Source: an uncultured Alphaproteobacteria bacterium (GTDB taxonomy: Bacteria > Pseudomonadota > Alphaproteobacteria > Paracaedibacterales > CAITNM01). Taken from it: a stretch of 64,000 nucleotides of DNA. How positions within the stretch are numbered: the stretch's first letter is position 1; the number at the start of each line of letters is the position of its first letter. The notes under the pieces were generated by a model. It ran no database searches, was not told where the DNA came from, and saw only the letters and a program-made list of their open reading frames with translations. The stretch is from assembly GCA_903893805.1 (NCBI GenBank), contig CAITNM010000001.1:37806-101805 (forward strand), written 5' to 3'. Made by a program: the position numbers and the translations under genes. This document shows, in pieces, positions 1-8,284 of the stretch.

Positions 1-761
1 GGCCACCCGGCTTTGCTTTTAATGTAAGCGGGGCGTAGGGCATTTTCGGTATTAACCCCAATATCAGCAGCATTACCCCGTTCCGCATATTGCTTGAGGG
101 TTTCCAAGTGACGGGCGGAAAGACCTGATCCTGCAGGCGTCGTTGCTGCTGAAGCCTGCATACCATTGACTAGGGTTGGGAACGTGCCATTGGCTTGGTA
201 GTTGGCCCTGGTTACAAGCGTTCCTGCTGCTATACGAAAGACGACCCGATCATAAGAAGGGTAATTCCCCGCAACGTTACCGGTTAAGGCAGAGCCTCTA
301 GTCAGAGCTGGATAAACCGTCGAGGTCATCGCATTAAACAGATCGTAGTTTAAACACCGAGAGAATGCTTCGACCAATTGCTGACGCGCATAGGGTGGCA
401 AGTCAATCGGGGTGCCGTAGTTGAGAATATCATAACCCTTTATCTGCACCAGAAAGCTTTTAAAGTCGACATTGACGGCGTCATAATCGACTTGTTGCTG
501 CTGGGCATTACCCCGGCGTTGGTCAAAGTTTAGCACAGGGTTTTTGTAATCAAGCGCTTGGAGTTTACCCATGCGGTATTGCAAACCTTCACCACGACTG
601 AGTTGTTTACGAACAATCGGTCGGGTCGGCTCATTACCGATCAGGTTGTACAGTGGGGTAATTTGTACCCATTCCTTGAAGACTTTCGTGACAACGTCAA
701 AGGGGAAGAGGTTTTGGTTAATCCCGTTATAACCTGGTGCAGGGACTGGATAAAGTGCCAT
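1..761 (-). CDS. Phage major capsid protein, N-terminal part
   Basis: The frame is open from an ATG at 761 to the window edge (about 253 residues) and has no stop, so the gene continues to the left. The product begins MALYPVPAPGYNGINQNLFP and continues with a head-protein-like stretch (VVTKVFKEWVQITPLYNLIG, then PTRPIVRKQLSRGEG). This resembles N4-gp56-like major capsid proteins, which build the icosahedral shell. Its place downstream of portal and a scaffold-like gene is the usual order for head genes. A ribosome-binding site is poor (AAAAAAGGAATTTTT precedes the ATG). The assignment rests on sequence feel and gene order, and the missing C-terminus prevents a length check. Confidence 0.7.
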   Translation of the reverse strand, partial: MALYPVPAPGYNGINQNLFPFDVVTKVFKEWVQITPLYNLIGNEPTRPIVRKQLSRGEGLQYRMGKLQALDYKNPVLNFDQRRGNAQQQQVDYDAVNVDFKSFLVQIKGYDILNYGTPIDLPPYARQQLVEAFSRCLNYDLFNAMTSTVYPALTRGSALTGNVAGNYPSYDRVVFRIAAGTLVTRANYQANGTFPTLVNGMQASAATTPAGSGLSARHLETLKQYAERGNAADIGVNTENALRPAYIKSKAGW

Positions 762-929
762 AAAAATTCCTTTTTTAAAATAAACAAAAAAAATTTAAGC
801 AACAACCAAAGTTGTCCTTAAAATGCGAATTTTCGTTCTTTTCAAAAAAGGGAAGAATTTAAGGGGTAGCCGAAGAGAATAGCGTTAGCTGTCTTCAATA
901 CCCAAAAAATCGTCTTCTCATCCAAGTGT

Positions 930-972
930 GAGGCTAAAAGCGGGCGTATCGTGGCGAGTCACTTTTAGCTTC
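930..972. other. Stem-loop between scaffold-like and capsid genes
   Basis: Within the 222-base spacer 762-983, GAGGCTAAAAG (930-940) and CTTTTAGCTTC (962-972) form an 11-bp imperfect inverted repeat around a G/C-rich loop. It lies 11 bases after the stop of the scaffold-like gene in the direction of transcription. It has no U-tract, so it is more likely a processing or mRNA-stability structure than a simple terminator. The rest of the spacer shows no gene. Confidence 0.35.
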
Positions 973-983
973 TCCACCCTAGT

Positions 984-1943
984 TTACCTACGGCGGGCGA
1001 CCTTATCACGTTCCTCAAAAAGTTCTGAGATTGAATCCTTGGCAGCATTACTGCCCGACTCACTCATCTCATTAATGCGATAACGCGGTTGATCATAGTC
1101 CTCATGCTGTGCCAGTTTTTTAGTTAACTTGTCAATACTTCTGTTTAACTTCTCGATTTCTTCATGCTTTTTTTTAATATAACTTCCAATACCTCCAGAA
1201 CTAGCGATATCCTTATAGGATTCATCATAATAAAGCTTGCCAATGCTGAGCATCTTTTTAGTCAGTTTGATCGGATCATCAATAAGATCGGTAAGCTCTT
1301 CAAGAGCCCCCTTAACTTCTTCTGGGGACGCTAGGCTCAAGAAACAATCAAAGGCTTTGACCTTGTCGTCCAGCAGGTCATCATCGCTATATTTTCTGAG
1401 GTTTTCTAGTTGGGTGTTGGCAATTTTAAGGACCTGACCAAAGGGATGCGCATCGTATGGGGTGGTTTCCCCTAGTCCTGCTTCAACATCATCAGTATTA
1501 TTTAATGATTCTACTAAGCTTTGCGCTTCTGTTTCTGAAAGCGCGCCGTTTGCCACAAGGTCGTGGGTAATCTTTAGGGCAGATTTAAGCCGTTTAGAGT
1601 TTTTATGGCCAAATGCTTGAGTCTCAGTGAGCCGCTTATTGGTTTTTGTCAGTTCTTCTTGTAAGGCTTTAAGATCTGGGGCATCTTGGCCATTTTTATC
1701 CCCTGCGCCAGTTTTTTCAGCGCTAGCTGGCTCATCTTTTTTACCTCTGGTAACCCCTGCGCTTAAGTCTTGTGGTGGCTCTGGCGTCGTTTCTTCAGCT
1801 GCGCCAACAGGGCTATTTCTTGTCGCCAGGTGTTTTTGGTCTCTCTCATTAAATAAATCAGAAATCGTATCATGGATGCCATCCTCTATTTTATTGGATG
1901 TTTCTGGCTCAATCTGCTCTGCTTTTTTGAGATTTTCAATCAT
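984..1943 (-). CDS. Putative phage scaffolding protein
   Basis: This is a 319-residue, very hydrophilic and acidic/lysine-rich protein with long predicted helices (for example residues 85-110 and 255-285), rich in Glu, Lys, Asp and Gln and with almost no aromatic core. Residues 40-90 are a low-complexity Pro/Ala/Glu/Gly linker. The motif DSISELFEERDK at the C-terminus echoes DTISDLFNERDQ near the N-terminus, so the ends share a short repeated helix. Its position between portal and major capsid, its helical charged nature and its length fit a scaffold that directs procapsid assembly and is then released. A good SD (AGGAGAAG) precedes the ATG. No family was recognised with certainty; a capsid-maturation or other head-morphogenesis factor is the alternative. 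Confidence 0.5.
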   Translation of the reverse strand: MIENLKKAEQIEPETSNKIEDGIHDTISDLFNERDQKHLATRNSPVGAAEETTPEPPQDLSAGVTRGKKDEPASAEKTGAGDKNGQDAPDLKALQEELTKTNKRLTETQAFGHKNSKRLKSALKITHDLVANGALSETEAQSLVESLNNTDDVEAGLGETTPYDAHPFGQVLKIANTQLENLRKYSDDDLLDDKVKAFDCFLSLASPEEVKGALEELTDLIDDPIKLTKKMLSIGKLYYDESYKDIASSGGIGSYIKKKHEEIEKLNRSIDKLTKKLAQHEDYDQPRYRINEMSESGSNAAKDSISELFEERDKVARRR

Positions 1944-2018
1944 TTTCTTCTCCTAAGGTGGTGTTTAAAATGGATGTTTAAAATGGTCATTTAAGTGAAT
2001 GTAACAAGTTCGGTAAGC

Positions 2019-3911
2019 TCACGGCCTTTCTGACGGCATCCCAGGCATTGGGGGCTGGGTAGATCCACCTTGGGGTTGGCCTTGAGGGGCAAACTGCACC
2101 GGATCACCTCTGCCGGCAACTCCTTGTTCCATGGTGGTTTTTTGTTGCATGGCTTGCTGCATCTCTTGGGCGATTTGTTCCGGATTGCGTACCCCCATGC
2201 GGCGCAGTAGTTCCGGTGAGAGCATTAGCCACTGGGCGTGGGCATTTGACAGCAGGGACTCGAAAGTAGCCTTTTGTTCCGCAAAAGAACTTTGGTAATC
2301 CGGCACTTCTTCAATGTACAAGGACAGCGGTAGGGTGCGGATATCATTAAAGATTACCTGTTTACCGTTGACTTCTCGCATCAGATTCAAAATGATCACT
2401 TCTCGCTCATTCGGTGTTAGCAGTTCTACCGCCGCGTTCATCTCACTGCTGGATTGAATGATGTTTAAGATAAACCGGGATTCGCGTTTCTTCATCTGCG
2501 AGAAGTTATCAAAGGCAAAGACATTATTGCGCACACTGTTGACCTGACGCATGTGTTGGGCAACCCCACTGGTAGCATTGGTTTGAATCCCCAGCATCTC
2601 ATCATAAATACCCGTGACGCGCTGAATCAGGTTAAGGTAGAGCTCGACAATTTTAAGCTGCTCTTCCCCCATCTGCGCATTGCTAGACAGCTGAAACTTA
2701 GAATCCTTAGGCAAGGCAATCACTGAATCAGCAGTTTTTAATTCCCTGCGAATAGTTTCAATGTCCTTACCCTGCATCGGATTGCCTTCAAAGATCACCC
2801 TGGCAGAATTGATCGCATAAACGGATTTGGTCACCCTCACATTACAATCGCGTTGGATATCTTTCATGCTTTCTAAAAGCCCATAGGGCACACCGGTTTT
2901 AAAACGGCGCTGAAAGACAATCGGAATATAGCTAAAATCTTGCTGGTCTGGGAACGTGGCATCAAGGGGAGCATGTTCCAGCAGGGTGTTGTCCAAAAAC
3001 AGCGTACGCATGATGCGCTCACCCATTACACGCTCTTTCTGAGTATGGTCTTCCTGGGTACGCCCTTCCTGGTTGTCTGTATTGATAGCTTCCTCAGATC
3101 CTGACAGCTCTTCGGCTTTATCTAGATTAAAGGTTTCAAAAGATCTGCCATTAGCATCAGTCCCGCGATAGACTTTTTGTGGCACCTTGTATTGGACTTC
3201 GACTACTAACACCCGACTTCCCTTTGCGCCTGTATACCCACCGTCATCCGTATAGGATGCGTTACGATCCATCAGCTCTGGATTGTAAAGCCCATCGTAA
3301 TAGGAAAACTCGCCCCCAAAATCTATCTCTTGAGCAGCTTTAGGCCACCTGGCCTGTACCACCTTAGGATCCATCCAGAATTTACGACAGACGTACTTCA
3401 TGGCGTTATATTGGGGAGTGAGATCATCGGGATCAGGGATAATGTTAAATGGGTGCACATAATCATAAAAGACCTCGCCATCTTCCTTGTAGAGATGGCT
3501 CCAGCCAATCCCGCAAATGAGGGAATCACGAAACTTCAAGCTGCCTTTATAAGGCACCTCCTGGTGTTCTTGAATGTAGAACAACAGATGAGTTAAGGCT
3601 TCAGCGAGTTTATCATCTTGAGGGTTATGGGAATCATTGCGACAAGCGGTGCGGTAACGGGATTGGATTTCGACACCAGAAAGATTATCAATAAATCCTT
3701 TGCAGATATTGACGGTAATGGGGAGTTGGGCGCGTTCTTGCAAAATGCGTAAATCAAGTGGTTCCCATTGTCCCGTACCATCGTAAAACCCATAGTCATG
3801 AATACATTTGGTTCTAAAGTCTTGGGAAGAGCTATGCAGGTTTGCCGCCCTAAAATAGTCTTGGGCGGTGTCTAGAGCCTTTTGCCGGGATGGTGAAAGT
3901 GGGTAAGCCAT
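2019..3911 (-). CDS. Phage portal protein (P22-like)
   Basis: This 630-residue protein forms the dodecameric portal through which DNA enters the head. It shows the pattern of P22-type portals: an N-terminal region with ITVNICKGFIDNLSGVEI, the stretch GIGWSHLYKEDGEVFYDYVHPFNI in two parts, a conserved IPDPDDLTPQYNAMKYV, and a central helical core with RVTGIYDEMLGIQTNATSG. The last 60 residues are Gln/Gly/Pro-rich (QQAMQQKTTMEQG, then PQGQPQGGST), as often seen in portal tails. Length is normal for the family (600-720). The gene starts 10 bases after the small ORF at 3922-4077 and lies between terminase and scaffold, the standard packaging order. Confidence 0.88.
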   Translation of the reverse strand: MAYPLSPSRQKALDTAQDYFRAANLHSSSQDFRTKCIHDYGFYDGTGQWEPLDLRILQERAQLPITVNICKGFIDNLSGVEIQSRYRTACRNDSHNPQDDKLAEALTHLLFYIQEHQEVPYKGSLKFRDSLICGIGWSHLYKEDGEVFYDYVHPFNIIPDPDDLTPQYNAMKYVCRKFWMDPKVVQARWPKAAQEIDFGGEFSYYDGLYNPELMDRNASYTDDGGYTGAKGSRVLVVEVQYKVPQKVYRGTDANGRSFETFNLDKAEELSGSEEAINTDNQEGRTQEDHTQKERVMGERIMRTLFLDNTLLEHAPLDATFPDQQDFSYIPIVFQRRFKTGVPYGLLESMKDIQRDCNVRVTKSVYAINSARVIFEGNPMQGKDIETIRRELKTADSVIALPKDSKFQLSSNAQMGEEQLKIVELYLNLIQRVTGIYDEMLGIQTNATSGVAQHMRQVNSVRNNVFAFDNFSQMKKRESRFILNIIQSSSEMNAAVELLTPNEREVIILNLMREVNGKQVIFNDIRTLPLSLYIEEVPDYQSSFAEQKATFESLLSNAHAQWLMLSPELLRRMGVRNPEQIAQEMQQAMQQKTTMEQGVAGRGDPVQFAPQGQPQGGSTQPPMPGMPSERP

Positions 3912-3921
3912 AGGTTAAAGC

Positions 3922-4077
3922 TTACCCATTTGTAACAATACATCGATAAGGATATGTGCAAGCAATTGAATACCATAAAAAGTACGCCTCCACAACGAGG
4001 GGAATTTGTGCTCCAATTATCCGCAAATTCTTGATGCTGTCATCACCGGTGCATTGACGGGTGGAAGTAATGATCAT
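3922..4077 (-). CDS. Small protein between large terminase and portal
   Basis: A 51-codon ORF starts at an ATG (4077) behind a good Shine-Dalgarno sequence (AAGGAT, 7 bases upstream) and ends 10 bases before the portal start. The product (beginning MIITSTRQCTGDDS) has a hydrophobic middle (IPLVVEAYFLWYSIACTYP) and no recognised family. The SD and tight spacing to portal argue that it is translated. It could also be a decayed remnant of a larger phage gene, because the spacer upstream (4078-4238) is A/T-rich and empty. Confidence 0.4.
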   Translation of the reverse strand: MIITSTRQCTGDDSIKNLRIIGAQIPLVVEAYFLWYSIACTYPYRCIVTNG

Positions 4078-4238
4078 GGGATATCCTTTTTTTAAAAAAC
4101 TTTAAGAATAGCAATACACTAAATACTTTTAACAACTTATAAAGTATAGCATGTTTGTTCATAAATTCAAGGTTTATAGCTTTACTTTTAATTTACTGTC
4201 ATCGAACACCGCATTGGTAGTCGGGGGCACTTATAGCG

Positions 4239-5654
4239 TTACAAATACCCAGCTTCTCCCCAATGTCCCACTTTCTCACGATAAAATTGGGTTGGGCTGC
4301 GGGCATACGCCAAGCCATTGAGCGCATAGAATAACGCATCAATGCAGTGGTCATTCTTCTTCAAAATTAAACCATTATCATCCCGAGCATACTGCCGCCA
4401 TTCGGTTACCAAATGACGACAGCCAACCCCTTTGGTTGTAGAAAAAATCTTGAAACGGTCGCCCCTGACTCGCTCATAAATCTCATCAATAATTGCCTCT
4501 TTGGTGTTATTTGCCTTATTGGCTTTAATTAAACGCAACCCTGAACGCATCTGCAGAAAATCAATCGTCTTTTCTTTGGTGTGCATGTTTTCGCCCGCAC
4601 CTGCAGGATCAACCATGCCAGTGCACCACTCAGGGATGATTCTTGAAATGTTAGAGGCATGTTCTGTAGGCGTTGCATTACTCAGCTTATAATTTGCAAC
4701 GGCATAGATGATGTCTTTGTCACGATCATGGGCCAGCAGTACTGAGCCCCAAGTTCCCCCAGAAGAAGCGGAAGGGTCTAGTCCATAAACCCTGGCAAAA
4801 TGGTCAGGGATTTCAAAGGGATCCACAAAGATATCCGATTCTTTCATGGTAAAGACTTTGCCTTGACCAAAGACTGGGATGCCATGTTCGCGAGCTTCGA
4901 GTTGCCACCCGGGTACGGATTTACGTAAGCGCTCGCGTTCCTCTTGTTTGAGATAAGGATTATCTGCCCAAGACGCCATGATGTAGAAACGGCCATCTTT
5001 GACCTCACCTTCAGCTGCATGATCGAGAAAGTGCGCAATCAACTCATCCTTACCCCGTTCTGGCCACATCGAGACGACCAAGAAGGTCTTTTCGCTATCA
5101 AAAGATGTCGTCCTGATTAAGGCCTCCTGATAGACTTTGAAGTTAGGCACCTCATCGAGGTGGATAAAATCCGCCTTAACCCCTTGAAAGGATGACTCCC
5201 CTTGCTGAAAGGCCTTGAACTTCAGTTCAGAAACACCACCAGAGACATGACTAATCCTCACCGTATCCCAGGCTCCAGCAATCGTGGTGTGGGTTTTGCT
5301 TAAGACATAGCTTTCATGGAGAATTGGTGGCATCGAGTCGTCAATATCGCCAACAAACAATTTCTTCTGCAAAATATCCCGGGTGTCTTTCAAGCTGATT
5401 GATGCCGAGATCGCATTGATTGGCCGGCGGAAACGGTAGCCCTTCCACCACGGGGGATAATTACCCGTTAAGTGCATTGCCATTTCCATACAGACTGCAT
5501 TGGTCTTGCCGGTGCGATTGCCCCCTAGGAACAGACGCTCACCTGCGGTAATGCCAGCATTATGAAAGGCCTGCTGTTTAAGGGTTGGCTCATAAAACAC
5601 AAACTGTCTTAACAGGGTCTCAGCTAATTTATCAGCAGAAAGGGAATCAAGCAT
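4239..5654 (-). CDS. Phage terminase large subunit
   Basis: This is the ATP-driven DNA-packaging motor with headful nuclease; 471 residues is usual for TerL. The packaging ATPase has the Walker A variant GGNRTGKT (residues 44-51) and Walker B FIHLDEVP (163-170). A coupling motif region VVSMWPERGKDE follows near 193. The RNase H-like nuclease domain starts at VYGLDPSASSGG (289-300, with catalytic Asp 293), continues with GMVDPAGAG (346-354) and ends with NDHCIDALFYAL near 440, which supplies the last metal-binding Asp. The gene lies upstream of portal and downstream of the putative small subunit, in the same direction. Confidence 0.93.
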   Translation of the reverse strand: MLDSLSADKLAETLLRQFVFYEPTLKQQAFHNAGITAGERLFLGGNRTGKTNAVCMEMAMHLTGNYPPWWKGYRFRRPINAISASISLKDTRDILQKKLFVGDIDDSMPPILHESYVLSKTHTTIAGAWDTVRISHVSGGVSELKFKAFQQGESSFQGVKADFIHLDEVPNFKVYQEALIRTTSFDSEKTFLVVSMWPERGKDELIAHFLDHAAEGEVKDGRFYIMASWADNPYLKQEERERLRKSVPGWQLEAREHGIPVFGQGKVFTMKESDIFVDPFEIPDHFARVYGLDPSASSGGTWGSVLLAHDRDKDIIYAVANYKLSNATPTEHASNISRIIPEWCTGMVDPAGAGENMHTKEKTIDFLQMRSGLRLIKANKANNTKEAIIDEIYERVRGDRFKIFSTTKGVGCRHLVTEWRQYARDDNGLILKKNDHCIDALFYALNGLAYARSPTQFYREKVGHWGEAGYL

Positions 5655-6126
5655 GAAATTTCTTAACTCAAGAAAAACAATTAAAAGTTAAAATAACAAT
5701 ACATCTAATCATAATCTCTAACAAGAAATGTTTAGAGAAATTTAAGATGTATTATACGTATATATGACTAAGCAAAAGCATATGGCCATGACCATATATC
5801 TCCTACCATGATGAAGGGCTAGGGGTGGCATGGTACCGTACCCCCGGGGGGCCAGTATAAATAAATATTGAATACTAAGTGACGCGCAAGTGAACCATGA
5901 AATACTTATAAGCCATGCAAATTAACGCTTTATCAGCGCATCTATTGATAAGCCTCTGATACTGAATCATCTGTTCTATAGGCTATATACCCTTAATAAC
6001 AGCTAATTAAATAGCCTTGACTACCAAATTCTACCATAATTCAACCAGTCACTCGTTAGGCTATATACCCTTAATAACAGCTAATTAAATAGCCTTGACT
6101 ACCAAATTCTACCATAATTCAACCAG
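5655..6126. other. Gene-free spacer between terminase genes; possible packaging site
   Basis: These 470 bases contain no supported gene. Around 5817-5860 there is a G/C-rich palindromic stretch (GGTACCGTACC followed by CCCCCGGGGGG) in an otherwise A/T-rich spacer. Terminase small subunits often bind near their own gene, so this is a plausible cos/pac recognition region. That is inference from position and base composition only. The right half holds one copy of a 78-bp tandem duplication, annotated separately. Confidence 0.35.
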
Positions 6127-6134
6127 TCACTCGT
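5979..6134. repeat. 78-bp perfect tandem duplication over the 3' end of the putative small terminase gene
   Basis: Two copies of a 78-bp unit lie head to tail (5979-6056 and 6057-6134), both starting TAGGCTATATACCC and ending CAGTCACTCGT. I found no difference between them. The right copy contains the TGA stop (6127-6129) and the last codons of the gene at 6127-6534. The left copy therefore carries a silent duplicate of the gene's 3' end. Identity suggests a recent event. Confidence 0.9.
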
Positions 6135-6534
6135 CCGGTTCGCTAACCACGGCCGCATATTCAGGTGTATTCCCATCACTGTCTATGGTGGTAAAAGCCG
6201 GAATACCTTTTTTACTTTTCATCCATAGCTTCAAGAAGGTTTGTTGGTCCTCATGGCTCAGTTCACCTGCGAAGCTAGTGAGGTTAAGATTGACCTCTGT
6301 GCTCTCCTCTTTGGAGATCGCTACAAACGTACCGGGCTTGGGGTAAAAGTACTCCATGCACAGTTTGATAGCCCAAGGTTCCTCAGTCTTCACAGCACGC
6401 TTTAAGGCGATCTCCCCAACCTTCTTGATGTCCTGATAATGTTCCTTGCAAAACGCCTGTAAATCCTTAGATCGATAGTCGATGCCCTTGGCTCTGCCTA
6501 AGGGATTGCCGCTCTGTCCTGGTTTAAATGTCAT
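6127..6534 (-). CDS. DUF5681-type protein, putative small terminase subunit
   Basis: The 135-residue product begins with the diagnostic motif FKPGQSGNPLGRAKG (residues 3-17), which marks DUF5681 proteins. These are common beside phage terminase and packaging genes. The remainder is helical and charged. The position directly upstream of the large subunit on the same strand and the small size fit a DNA-recognising small terminase, but no direct DNA-binding motif is provable by eye. The ATG at 6534 is preceded by AAGGAGAGGGTTAAGCG, a strong SD. Its stop codon lies in a recent 78-bp tandem duplication. Confidence 0.6.
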   Translation of the reverse strand: MTFKPGQSGNPLGRAKGIDYRSKDLQAFCKEHYQDIKKVGEIALKRAVKTEEPWAIKLCMEYFYPKPGTFVAISKEESTEVNLNLTSFAGELSHEDQQTFLKLWMKSKKGIPAFTTIDSDGNTPEYAAVVSEPDE

Positions 6535-7119
6535 CGCTTAACCCTCTCCTTGCTCAACAGCCAAATGCAAGACCCAGAGTTGCCTATTTTTTAAGCACAG
6601 TCAACCCAAACTAGCCTCATCGGCTCAATCGCTAATTACCTGTGATGTTATCCTCAATATCCACGTAAACCATTGCCTATACCGCTTTTCCTGGGGTTTA
6701 TGGGTAGCATCAGGTGTTGTCAAATGGGTCAATAGAGATCATCCCATGGCATCTTGATGGGTCATCTTCTAGCTGAATCGCCTGAACTCGCTGTTGATCT
6801 CGTTAAAATGAGTATTGCGCCAAGCTAAATCAGCCTTTTTCACCTACCCCATTGATGTGATGTTTGTGAACGTATTAGCATATGTAATTATCATGTATAA
6901 AATATGGCCGTAGCCAAACCACCTTGTAAGCCCTTGTTTATTGAAAATTTCACGCTTAATGTCATCACAATTAAGCTTGACCGTTTCAGTAATTAAGCTA
7001 TTTTCTTATCCATGTATCCTATATTATAATTATATATAAATTATATGTTATCGGCATATTATTAAATAAAAAATCATTGTATATTCTAGTTACCTCAAAT
7101 GTGCCTATTTTTTAAACAT

Positions 7120-7254
7120 ATTGATCAGGGTGTGGTAGGGCTCAAAAATGGCGGTTTCCCTCAAATTGATCAGGGTGTGGTAGGGCTCAAAAATGGCGGT
7201 TTCCCTCAAATTGATCAGGGTGTGGTAGGGCTCAAAAATGGCGGTTTCCCTCAA
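7120..7254. repeat. Three perfect 45-bp tandem direct repeats (iteron-like)
   Basis: A 45-bp unit beginning ATTGATCAGGGTGTGGTAGG and ending GGTTTCCCTCAA occurs three times in a row at 7120, 7165 and 7210 with no mismatch seen. Because 45 is a multiple of three, the array could read as a 15-residue peptide repeat (IDQGVVGLKNGGFPQ) in one frame, but that frame has no SD and no other coding signs. As DNA it resembles iterons or a protein-binding array near an A/T-rich stretch. Confidence 0.9.
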
Positions 7255-7745
7255 ACGGTCAAAAATAAAAACTCTGGGGCACCCCCGTGACCGTTCTTAG
7301 AAAATAAGGGCTCACAGGCATCTCAAAAACGAGGTTTTGCTAAAGATACTCCTATCCTATGGTGGTTATTATACCCCTAAAGGGGGAAATATCACCTAGG
7401 GGGGGGTGGGGATGGTCGACGCAGAGCATGGTGTGCTAGGATGTGGTCAATTCATCATCAGGGTGGGGATAGGATCAGTGAGCTCGTTAAGATGGTTCCT
7501 ACAGCATTGGTCATCACGACCACGATGGCTACGACGAAAAAGAAAAAATCTCACGATCACGAACATCAGATACTTTTAGGGGATGATCTCAACTTTAGAA
7601 TGGCATTTAAACACCTCCTAGAGACTCGCCTGATGGGGCAGTGAAACATCTTGGCTATCTCACATAACATGACCCACAAAATCGTTGCACAACGCTCTAT
7701 GATAGCAAAGAATTGACAATGGCTAAAACGCTAGGGATTTAAGGG

Positions 7746-7775
7746 TGGACAGCATCGTTAAGTATAGGCTATAAT
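7746..7775 (+). promoter_or_regulatory. Sigma70-type promoter for the RuvC-like gene
   Basis: TGGACA (7746-7751) and a perfect TATAAT (7770-7775) are separated by 18 bases and lie about 35 bases upstream of the ATG at 7811, on the same strand. It is the only clear plus-strand promoter in the prophage and means this gene is transcribed against the rest of the element. Confidence 0.6.
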
Positions 7776-7810
7776 GACCAATTAAATAATCAGCATTTCT
7801 AAGTAAAACT

Positions 7811-8284
7811 ATGGTAAAAATTTTAGCCTTGGATCTTGGCACCAACACAGGCTGGGCTCTCCTGCAACAATCCAATGCTACAGCTGGTTATCGGGTTACC
7901 AGTGGCACCATCAATCTCAAGAATGATCGGTTTCAAGGGGGTGGCATGCGCTACCTCAGGTTTCGCAACTGGCTGGATGAGATCAGTCAGTGCAGCGGTG
8001 GAATTGATACGGTGTATTTCGAAGAGGTGAGGCGCCACCTAGGTGTAGATGCTGCTCACGTCTACGGTGGATTTCTGGCAACCCTGACTGCATGGTGTGA
8101 AGATCACGAGCTGCCATATCAAGGGGTGCCCGTATCCCATATCAAGCGTCAGGTGACCGGTAAGGGCAACGCTAGCAAGCAAGAGGTCATTGAAGCTGTC
8201 AGAGCCTTAGCCTACCACCCCAAGGATGATAATGAAGCCGATGCCTTGGCCATCATTGAATGGGTGCTTAAGGGTGCCTCTTAG
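7811..8284 (+). CDS. RuvC-like Holliday-junction resolvase / RNase H-fold nuclease
   Basis: A 157-residue protein of the RuvC family, the size of bacterial RuvC. The fold begins with ILALDLGTNTGWAL (Asp 8). The second acidic site is VYFEEVRRH (Glu 71/72), and the last is PKDDNEADALAI (Asp 140 and Asp 144), which reproduces the D-E-D-D metal-binding set of RuvC. GVPVSHIKRQVTGKGNASK (106-123) is the typical Lys-rich junction-binding segment. Phages use such enzymes to resolve branched replication intermediates before packaging. It is the only plus-strand gene in the prophage, has its own promoter, and its 3' end overlaps the converging R-body operon by 4 bases, so transcription from either side could interfere with the other. 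Confidence 0.85.
   Translation: MVKILALDLGTNTGWALLQQSNATAGYRVTSGTINLKNDRFQGGGMRYLRFRNWLDEISQCSGGIDTVYFEEVRRHLGVDAAHVYGGFLATLTAWCEDHELPYQGVPVSHIKRQVTGKGNASKQEVIEAVRALAYHPKDDNEADALAIIEWVLKGAS

Larger units (their letters stand above)
6535..7810. other. Long non-coding region between packaging genes and the RuvC-like gene
   Basis: About 1.3 kb without a convincing gene. It contains an A/T-rich block (about 6990-7085, several TATAAT-like words), a triple 45-bp direct repeat (7120-7254), the inverted pair AACGGTC/GACCGTT (7254-7260 and 7289-7295), a short CCCCTAAAGGGG palindrome near 7375, G-rich runs around 7400, and a good plus-strand promoter (7746-7775). Repeats plus A/T-rich DNA at a module boundary would suit a phage replication origin or a control region; neither is shown. 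An ORF at 7441-7644 has no SD and no recognisable product and is not annotated. Confidence 0.5.

Noticed and set aside
7120..7254. CRISPR array
   Set aside because: The units touch each other without spacers and there are no cas genes.
7099..7290. 63-codon ORF encoding three identical 15-residue units
   Set aside because: It exists only because the 45-bp DNA repeat is a multiple of three. There is no SD and no coding signs outside the repeat, so the repeat is annotated as DNA.
7441..7644. 67-codon plus-strand ORF between the 45-bp repeats and the RuvC-like gene
   Set aside because: No SD, odd composition (TTTMATTKKKKSHDHEH), no recognisable domain, and it lies in a G-rich non-coding stretch.
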